A stretch of DNA of 64,000 nucleotides from CAVZAB01 sp963773155. GTDB taxonomy: Bacteria > Pseudomonadota > Alphaproteobacteria > Rhizobiales > Beijerinckiaceae. Positions within the stretch are counted from its first letter, which is position 1, and each line of letters begins with the position of its first letter. Below, in pieces: positions 57,978-64,000 of the stretch. The notes beneath the pieces were generated by a model. That model was not told the DNA's origin. It made no database searches and saw only the letters and a program-made list of their open reading frames with translations. The position numbers and the translations under genes are program-made. The DNA is taken from contig CAVZAB010000006.1 of assembly GCA_963773155.1 (NCBI GenBank), forward strand, positions 186,001 to 250,000. The letters run 5' to 3'.

Positions 57978-58895
57978 ATGGAATATTTTCTGCAGCAGCT
58001 TATCAACGGCCTCACTTTGGGATCGATGTTTGGTCTGATCGCCATCGGTTACACAATGGTCTATGGCATCCTCGGCATGGTTAATTTCGCGCACGGCGAA
58101 ATCTTCATGATCGGCGGCTTCGTCTCCATTATCACCTATCTGGTGCTGGCCTATCTCGGTATTTCCTCGGTTGTGCTCGGCCTCCTCGCCATGATGGCCA
58201 TGGCCATGTTCTTCACCTCGGTCTATGGCTGGGCGGTTGAGCGGATCGGCTACCGGGCGCTGCGCAATTCCAATCGACTGGCGCCGCTGATTTCGGCAAT
58301 CGGCATGTCGATCTTTCTGCAGAATTACGTGCAATTGCTGCAGGGTGCCCGCAATAAGGCGCTGAAGCCGATCATTTACGGCGGCATCGATTTGATGACC
58401 AGCCCGTCCGGCTTCACCGTCAAAATCGGCTACATGCAGATCGTCATCATGTGCTTGACGATCGCGTTGATGGTGGCCTTTTCCTTCCTGATTGCGAGAA
58501 CATCGCTTGGCCGCCAGCAGCGCGCCTGCGAACAGGACATGAAGATGGCGCGGCTTCTCGGCGTCAATGTCGACCGGACGATTTCGCTGACCTTCGTCAT
58601 GGGCGCGGCGCTCGCCGCCGTCGCCGGCATGACTTGGCTCATGTACTACGGCATCATCGATTTTTTCGTCGGCTTCCTGGCCGGTATCAAGGCGTTTTCG
58701 GCGGCGGTCTTGGGCGGCGTCGGCTCGTTGCCGGGCGCGATGCTCGGCGGCCTGTTGATTGGGCTGATCGAAGTTTTCTGGTCGGCCTATTTCAGCGCCG
58801 AATACAAGGATGTCGCGGCGTTCGCTATCCTCGTCGGGGTGTTGATCTTCCGGCCGACCGGGCTTCTCGGCAAGCCCGACATCGAGAAGGTTTAA
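57978..58895 (+). CDS. livH: Branched-chain amino acid ABC permease LivH
   Basis: The 305-residue permease starts MEYFLQQLINGLTLGSMFGL (in part), with GYTMVYGILGMVNFAHGEIFM typical of LivH and eight or so helices. RTSLGRQQRACEQDMKMARLLGV (in part) is the coupling region. It forms the channel with LivM. It is the first gene of a liv operon; 187 bases upstream probably hold the promoter. Confidence 0.94.
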   Translation: MEYFLQQLINGLTLGSMFGLIAIGYTMVYGILGMVNFAHGEIFMIGGFVSIITYLVLAYLGISSVVLGLLAMMAMAMFFTSVYGWAVERIGYRALRNSNRLAPLISAIGMSIFLQNYVQLLQGARNKALKPIIYGGIDLMTSPSGFTVKIGYMQIVIMCLTIALMVAFSFLIARTSLGRQQRACEQDMKMARLLGVNVDRTISLTFVMGAALAAVAGMTWLMYYGIIDFFVGFLAGIKAFSAAVLGGVGSLPGAMLGGLLIGLIEVFWSAYFSAEYKDVAAFAILVGVLIFRPTGLLGKPDIEKV

Positions 58896-58899
58896 GCGC

Positions 58900-60403
58900 G
58901 TGTCGTCACTTCCGGAGAGGAAAGCCGCTTCTTTCGCCGACATGCTCAAGGATGCGGCGCTGGTCGGCCTGGTCGCGCTGGCGCTCGCTTTTCCGCTTGT
59001 CGGCTTCCAGACGGTCGACCGCGCGGCGGCGATCGAATTGCAGTTCCGCTTCGGCGAAATGTTCTACGCGGTTGCGGTCATCGCGATTGGCCGTCTGCTA
59101 TTGAATCTCGCCGGGGCCGGCTATTCGAAGCCGGTCTTTGCGCTGACGGCCTTGCTCAGCCTTGCCTGGCTTGCCAATCACTTTCTTTTGATCGTCCCGG
59201 TCGAATGGCCGCAGCTTGGCTGGCTGACCTGGCTTGCGACCACGGTTCTGGCGATCCGTTCCCTCGTTCTCATGCGCCAGTCGAGCACCGACGCGCAGGA
59301 ACGGGCCGGGATTGCCGTCCTGCACCCGGTCGCCGACTTTTTCGACCGTTACGGACGCTATCTCGCGCCGCTCGGTGTAGCCTTTGCCATTTTGCTGCCA
59401 TTCATGCCCTTTGCCGACCAGCGGCTGGTCGACATGGGCATTCTCGTTCTCACCTACATCATGTTGGGCTGGGGACTTAATGTCGTCGTCGGTCTCGCCG
59501 GCCTGCTCGATCTCGGCTACGTCGCGTTCTATGCGGTTGGCGCCTATACCTACGCGCTCCTTTCGAAGGAACTGGGTTTCAACTTCTGGGAATCGGTGCC
59601 GATCGCCGGCGCCATGGCGGCGATGTTCGGCATTGTGCTCGGCTTTCCGGTGTTGCGTCTGCGCGGCGACTATCTGGCGATCGTCACGCTCGGCTTCGGC
59701 GAGATGATCCGCCTCATTCTTCTCAATGGTCCGAATTTCAGCCTGCTCGCCAACGGTGCCAAGGGTATTGGCGACATTCCGCGCCCGAGTTTCTTTGGAA
59801 TGCCCTTCACCGCAGCTCCGCCCGAGGGCGTCGTCTCGTTCAATCAATATTTCGATATCGACTACAAGCCGATTCACCGTATCATCTATCTCTATTACAT
59901 CATTCTCTTTCTCGCCCTGCTGACCAATTGGTTCACAACGCGGATCCGAAAATTACCGATCGGGCGGGCCTGGGAGGCACTACGCGAGGATGAAATCGCC
60001 TGCCGCGCGCTTGGCGTCAACCCGCGCAATACCAAGCTCACGGCTTTTGCGATTGGCGCGATGTTTGCCGGATTTGCCGGGTCCTTCTTCGCGACCAGGC
60101 AAGGGTTCATCAGTCCCGAGAGCTTCAACTTCATCGAATTCGGCGGTTATTCTTGCCATTGTCGTGCTCGGCGGCATGGGTAGCCAGATCGGCATTGTGC
60201 TGGCGGCGATCGTGCTGATCGGCGGCCCCGAATGGTTCCGCGACCTCGCCGCCTACCGGATGCTCGCCTTCGGCGGCCTGATGGTGGCTGTGATGGTGTG
60301 GCGGCCGCAGGGCCTGTTGTCGCATCGCGAACCGACGATCAAGCTTTCCAAATATCTCGCCGACGACCCGGTCGGTGCGCCAGCGATCGAAAAGACGACA
60401 TGA
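58900..60403 (+). CDS. livM: Branched-chain amino acid ABC permease LivM, one-base insertion
   Basis: It is a 500-residue LivM with the extra N-terminal membrane domain seen in proteobacteria, and core blocks LNVVVGLAGLLDLGYVAFYA (in part), RLRGDYLAIVTLGFGEMIRL (in part) and IGRAWEALREDEIACRALGV (in part). Near 60140 an extra T shifts the frame; the expected continuation SAVILAIVVLGGMGSQIG is in the next frame, ending at TGA 60401-60403. The start is GTG 58900. The restored stop overlaps livG (ATGA), which supports a sequence error rather than decay. Confidence 0.9.
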
Positions 60404-61263
60404 TGAACAAGCCGCTGCTTACGGTCGAGCATGTCACCATGCGCTTTGGCGGGTTGCTCGCCGTCGACGACGTCTCCTTTGAGGCCGCCGACCGCGCCAT
60501 TACCGCGGTCATCGGGCCAAACGGCGCCGGCAAGACGACGCTGTTCAATTGCCTGACGGGCTTCTACAAGCCGACCGTCGGCCGGCTGCTGCTTGCAGCG
60601 CCGGACGGCTCCGAATTTCTGCTCGAGCGGATGGACGGTTTCAGGATCCCGCAAGTGGCGCGCGTAGCAAGGACCTTCCAAAACATCCGGTTGTTCCCGC
60701 GGATGTCGGTCTTGGAAAATCTGTTGATCGCTCAGCACAACAAATTGATGCGTGCTTCCGGCTATACGCTATTCGGCCTGTTCGGCCTACCGGTATACCG
60801 GCAGGCCGAAAAGCAGGCGGTGAATTTGGCCCGCTATTGGCTCGACCGGATCGGGCTCACGGCACGCGGCGATGATGATGCCGGCACCTTGCCCTACGGC
60901 GACCAGCGCCGGCTCGAAATTGCCCGGGCCATGTGCACCCGACCCTGTCTCTTGTGCCTTGACGAGCCGGCGGCGGGTCTCAATCCCAAGGAGACCGAGG
61001 ATCTCAACCAGCTTCTGCTGTTCATCCGCAATCACGAGAAAATTGGCCTCCTTCTGATCGAGCATGACATGGGCGTGGTGATGAAAATATCCGATCACAT
61101 CGTCGTGCTCGATCACGGCCGCAAGATTTCCGATGGCAACCCGGAATTCGTCCGCAACGATCCGGCGGTCATCCGTGCCTATCTCGGAGCCGAAGAGGAC
61201 GAGGCTATACCCGAGGAAGTCGAACGGGATCTGGCTGGGGCCCATGCCAGAGGAGCCGGTTGA
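60400..61263 (+). CDS. livG: Branched-chain amino acid ABC ATPase LivG
   Basis: The 287-residue ATPase has Walker A GPNGAGKTTLFNCLTG and the LivG-type VARTFQNIRLFPRMSVLEN (in part). Its signature is unusual: LPYGDQRRLEIARA instead of LSxGxQ, the form normal for LivG. Walker B is LLCLDEPAAGLNP. It forms a heterodimer with LivF. It starts inside the livM stop and ends inside the livF start (TGATG). Confidence 0.95.
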   Translation: MMNKPLLTVEHVTMRFGGLLAVDDVSFEAADRAITAVIGPNGAGKTTLFNCLTGFYKPTVGRLLLAAPDGSEFLLERMDGFRIPQVARVARTFQNIRLFPRMSVLENLLIAQHNKLMRASGYTLFGLFGLPVYRQAEKQAVNLARYWLDRIGLTARGDDDAGTLPYGDQRRLEIARAMCTRPCLLCLDEPAAGLNPKETEDLNQLLLFIRNHEKIGLLLIEHDMGVVMKISDHIVVLDHGRKISDGNPEFVRNDPAVIRAYLGAEEDEAIPEEVERDLAGAHARGAG

Positions 61264-61970
61264 TGCTGACCATCTCCGGCGTCCATACGTTCTACGGCCA
61301 TATCGAGGCTTTGAAAGGCGTTGATCTGCATGTCGAGGCCGGCGAGATCGTCGCCCTGATCGGTTCGAACGGTGCTGGCAAGTCGACCCTCTTGATGACG
61401 ATCTGCGGTTCCCCACAGGCGGCCGCTGGCTCGATCGTGTTCGAGGGCAGGGATATCACCCGGCTGCCGACCCATTTGATCATCCGCAATGGGATTAGCC
61501 AGTCGCCGGAAGGGCGGCGGATCTTCCCGCGCATGAGCGTTCTTGAAAACCTGCAGATGGGGGCGGTGCTGACCGATCCGCAATATCTCGAGGCGGATCT
61601 TGAGCGGGTGTTGACGGTCTTTCCGATCCTGCGCGAACGCCAGAACCAGCGCGGTGGGACGCTGTCGGGCGGTGAGCAGCAAATGCTGGCGATCGCCCGG
61701 GCGCTGATGGGGCGGCCGCGGCTCTTGCTCCTCGATGAGCCGTCGCTTGGCCTCGCGCCAATGATTGTCAAACAGATTTTCCGGACCATCCGCGAGATCA
61801 ACGAGACGACCGGAACGACGATTCTGCTGGTCGAGCAAAACGCCAACCAGGCGTTGCGGCTCGCCGATCGCGGCTATGTTCTGGCAACCGGCAAGATCCT
61901 GCTGGAGGGCACGGGGCGCGAGCTCCTGGCCAATCGCGAAATACGAGCAGCCTATCTCGAGGGTGCCTGA
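61263..61970 (+). CDS. livF: Branched-chain amino acid ABC ATPase LivF
   Basis: The 235-residue ATPase has Walker A GSNGAGKSTLL, Q-loop region GISQSPEGRRIFPRMSV, signature LSGGEQQMLAIARAL and Walker B LLLLDEPSLGLAP. Together with LivG it drives the LivHM channel. ATG 61263 shares one base with the livG stop. Confidence 0.96.
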   Translation: MLTISGVHTFYGHIEALKGVDLHVEAGEIVALIGSNGAGKSTLLMTICGSPQAAAGSIVFEGRDITRLPTHLIIRNGISQSPEGRRIFPRMSVLENLQMGAVLTDPQYLEADLERVLTVFPILRERQNQRGGTLSGGEQQMLAIARALMGRPRLLLLDEPSLGLAPMIVKQIFRTIREINETTGTTILLVEQNANQALRLADRGYVLATGKILLEGTGRELLANREIRAAYLEGA

Positions 61971-61985
61971 ACCAAGGGTTTAACC

Positions 61986-62366
61986 ATGTCGAGCGAAAGC
62001 TTGGGAAGTGTTTCCTGGCCGGTCTTCATTGGCCTCACGCTGATCATGTTCGGCTGGGTCGGTTACATGACGGCGAACGCGCTCGCCAAGATGTGGCGGC
62101 CCTGGTGGCACAATATTGTCTACGCCCTGATGCTCGCCTTCGCCAACCGCTTTTTCGAGGCGGCCCTGTTCCAGGGTAGCTGGTCCTGGCTCGGCTATAT
62201 TGTTTCGGCGGTCTATCTGACCGCCATTATGCTGCTCGCCTATCGCGTCGCGCTCAGCCGCGGGATGGTGACCCAGTACCCGTGGCTTTATGAACGGGCA
62301 TCGCCGATCGGCTGGCAGGAAAAGACGGGTGGGAAATCAGTAGACATGCCATTTTGGGGTGGATAA
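61986..62366 (+). CDS. Small membrane protein, DUF6867-like
   Basis: The 126-residue protein has three or four hydrophobic segments (VFIGLTLIMFGWVGYMTANAL in part, WWHNIVYALMLAFANRFFEA in part, WLGYIVSAVYLTAIMLLAYRV in part). Such a gene commonly lies in alphaproteobacterial liv operons between livF and the binding protein. It is probably an accessory of the transporter; the function is unknown. Confidence 0.75.
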   Translation: MSSESLGSVSWPVFIGLTLIMFGWVGYMTANALAKMWRPWWHNIVYALMLAFANRFFEAALFQGSWSWLGYIVSAVYLTAIMLLAYRVALSRGMVTQYPWLYERASPIGWQEKTGGKSVDMPFWGG

Positions 62367-62443
62367 GGTTCGTCACCCAACCTAGGGGTCACCTTTTTGT
62401 CACAATAGTTCGGACCGCTTATTGGTTTGGAGGGAGAGTGGAT

Positions 62444-63568
62444 ATGAAACGATACTCGTGGGTAATGTTGGCCGCCGCTGCGGCTACGTCTTTGAGCGTG
62501 TGGAGCGCCAGAGCCGAGGATATTGTCGAGGTCGCAACCGCAGGTCCGATGACCGGCGGCGATGCCGCCTTCGGTGAACAGATGAAGCGCGGCGCCGAAA
62601 TGGCGGTCGCCGACATCAACGCGGCCGGCGGTCTGCTCGGCAAGAAGCTTAACCTCAATGTCGGCGACGATCAATGCGAACCGAAGCAGGCCCTGCCGGT
62701 CGCCACCGCCTTTGTCCAAAAGGGCGTCAAGATGGTCGCCGGTCATTATTGCTCGGGCGTATCGATCCCGGCATCGGCGGTCTATGTCGAAAACGGCATC
62801 TTCATGATCACGCCAGCCTCGACCAATCCGCGCCTGACCGATGAAGCCGCCGCCAAGGGCTGGAAGACGGTGTTTCGCGCCTGCGGCCGCGACGACATCC
62901 AAGGCGTCGTCGCCGGCAAATATCTTGCCACCAAGTACAAGGGCAAGAAGATCGCCGTTCTCCATGACAAGACCCCCTACGGTCAGGGCATAGCCGACGA
63001 GACCAAGAAGAACATGAATGCCGCCGGCCTCAAGGAAGAACTCTATGACAGCTTCCAGAAAGGCGACAAGGATTATACCGCGCTCGTCAGCAAGATGAAG
63101 CAGATGGGCATCGATGTGGTCTATGTCGGCAGCTACCACACGGAAACGGGGCTGCTTGCCAAACAGGCTCGCGAACAAGGCTTCAACGCTCAGATCGTCG
63201 GGCCGGACTCCTTGGTGACCGACGAATTTTGGAAAATCGCTGGACCGGCCGGCGAAGGCCTGATCATGACCTTTGCCCCGGATCCGATGGGCAATCCAAG
63301 CGCCAAGGCGGTGGTCGAAAAGTTCAAGAAGGCGAACTACAATCCGGAAGGCTATACGCTCTACACCTATGCCGCTTTCCAGGTTTGGGAATTTGGCGTG
63401 AAGGCGGCCAAGACCTTCGACGCTGCCAAGGTTGCCGCCCAGATTGTTGGCAAGGAAATTCCGACCGTCGTCGGCAAGCTGAAATATGACACCAAGGGCG
63501 ACGTGACCAACAGCGAATACGTCTGGTACATCTGGCATGACGGCAAATATGCCGAAATCAAGAAGTAA
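62444..63568 (+). CDS. livK: Branched-chain amino acid ABC substrate-binding protein LivK
   Basis: The 374-residue periplasmic protein has a signal peptide (residues 1-24, ending SARA-EDI), then VATAGPMTGGDAAFGEQMK, GHYCSGVSIPAS with a likely structural cysteine, TPASTNPRLTDEA and HDKTPYGQGIADETKK. These are LivJ/LivK features for Leu/Ile/Val or related amino acids. Strong GGAGGGAGAG lies before ATG 62444. A terminator follows, closing the liv operon. Confidence 0.93.
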   Translation: MKRYSWVMLAAAAATSLSVWSARAEDIVEVATAGPMTGGDAAFGEQMKRGAEMAVADINAAGGLLGKKLNLNVGDDQCEPKQALPVATAFVQKGVKMVAGHYCSGVSIPASAVYVENGIFMITPASTNPRLTDEAAAKGWKTVFRACGRDDIQGVVAGKYLATKYKGKKIAVLHDKTPYGQGIADETKKNMNAAGLKEELYDSFQKGDKDYTALVSKMKQMGIDVVYVGSYHTETGLLAKQAREQGFNAQIVGPDSLVTDEFWKIAGPAGEGLIMTFAPDPMGNPSAKAVVEKFKKANYNPEGYTLYTYAAFQVWEFGVKAAKTFDAAKVAAQIVGKEIPTVVGKLKYDTKGDVTNSEYVWYIWHDGKYAEIKK

Positions 63569-63594
63569 CCGAGACTTCTGACCGCAACGCACTC

Positions 63595-63627
63595 AGGCCC
63601 GGCGGTGCTACCTGCCGGGCCTTTGTC
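63595..63627 (+). terminator. Rho-independent terminator after livK
   Basis: AGGCCCGGC (63595-63603) pairs perfectly with GCCGGGCCT (63614-63622) around a ten-base loop, followed by a T-rich run (TTGTCTT). It lies 27 bases past the livK stop and closes the liv operon. Confidence 0.85.
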
Positions 63628-63739
63628 TTGCCGATGCGCATGCTGCATTCACCTTGATCCTGGCCGACCACTGGCCACGGCCGCCTTTCGTCGCCATATT
63701 CAAGCTTTGGCGGCAGCGCTGCCTGTCTCGCGAATTCGG

Positions 63740-64000
63740 ATGATGGTCGTTCACAAGCGCTTTGAACCCGGGCCTGGATTGTTGAAAAGCACCGGCCCAG
63801 CCACCGCTGAAGCGCCGCCGCCCGCGGCTTTTCGCGAGGCAATGAGCCATGTTGTCGCCGCCGTTCATATCCTGACCAGCGATGGGGTCGGTGGAAGGGC
63901 GGGTCTTACCGCAAGCGCGGTGCAGTCGGTCTCCGACAATCCGGCGACCATGCTCGCCTGCGTCAACCGGGCCAGCCATTCGGCTGGGCGGATTATCGCC
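63740..64000 (+). CDS. Flavin reductase-like protein, partial (5' part only)
   Basis: The reading frame from ATG 63740 (or 63743) has no stop before the window end. It encodes 87 residues: a 35-residue variable leader, then FREAMSHVVAAVHILTSDG, GLTASAVQSVSDNPATMLAC (in part) and VNRASHSAGRI. This matches the FMN-binding fold of HpaC/RutF-type flavin reductases, which feed reduced flavin to a two-component monooxygenase. The rest lies outside the window. An antisense reading frame across the same bases is a shadow. Confidence 0.85.
   Translation, partial: MMVVHKRFEPGPGLLKSTGPATAEAPPPAAFREAMSHVVAAVHILTSDGVGGRAGLTASAVQSVSDNPATMLACVNRASHSAGRIIA

Noticed and set aside
60130..60150. Programmed frameshift in livM
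   Set aside because: There is no slippery heptamer, and the same kind of single extra base occurs in several unrelated genes of the window.

Overview
The window looks like chromosome of a GC-rich alphaproteobacterium, probably Rhizobiales or Rhodospirillales. The grounds are a GAAC-N7-GAAC LexA box upstream of recA, the recA-alaS / icd / trmJ / murI / rpsD backbone, liv operons carrying a small DUF6867-type membrane gene, and many ABC uptake systems. No rRNA, tRNA or CRISPR array was recognised.

Layout. 1-2.9 kb is a scar zone: a frameshifted class III cyclase cut by the window edge, a broken IS1380-type transposase, a truncated TnpB tail and the 3' end of another gene. 3-17.7 kb is the core backbone (recA, alaS, a cyclic-nucleotide-gated K+ channel, icd, trmJ, murI, rpsD). 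It is interrupted at 10.4-15.8 kb by a Cys/Met-type PLP enzyme, a three-gene sugar ABC transporter without ATPase, and an NADP oxidoreductase. 18-24 kb is a catabolic island: DapA-like aldolase/dehydratase, SsuABC-type transporter, enolase-superfamily enzyme and SDR. 24-29 kb is a minus-strand dipeptide ABC operon with many lesions. 29.6-31.1 kb is a two-domain PPK2 enzyme. 31.1-39 kb holds a molybdenum hydroxylase (coxL/M and a coxS-coxG fusion), a GntR regulator and 5-oxoprolinase-type pxpC/pxpB, with pxpA divergent.

39.06-49.2 kb is the most remarkable part. It is a complete, tightly overlapping cofactor F420 biosynthesis operon (FGD-like dehydrogenase, cofE, cofD, cofC, fused cofG/cofH). 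It runs on, through an overlapping start codon, into a fold-type II PLP enzyme, a two-subunit CoA-transferase and a second luciferase-like oxidoreductase. F420 supply and F420 use therefore seem to be packaged in one transcription unit in a proteobacterium. The FGD-like protein keeps the sugar-phosphate-binding residues but lacks two residues of the mycobacterial FGD active site.

49-64 kb holds a YdeN/RBBP9-like protein without its nucleophilic serine, purB, a D-amino-acid-dehydrogenase-like oxidoreductase, an MFS carrier, a P1 self-processing peptidase, ccdA, and two branched-chain-type solute-binding proteins around a DUF1989 gene and a livHMGF operon. A flavin reductase begins at the right edge.

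Two cross-cutting observations. Six otherwise intact conserved genes (icd, the PLP enzyme, a sugar permease, coxS, the FAD oxidoreductase, livM) are each exactly one nucleotide too long, which points to consensus errors or recent lesions. Also, an AT-rich motif (ACTTGTYCTAATA and relatives) recurs between pxpB and pxpA, upstream of coxL and at the fbiC/PLP-gene junction, which suggests a shared operator, perhaps for the local GntR protein.
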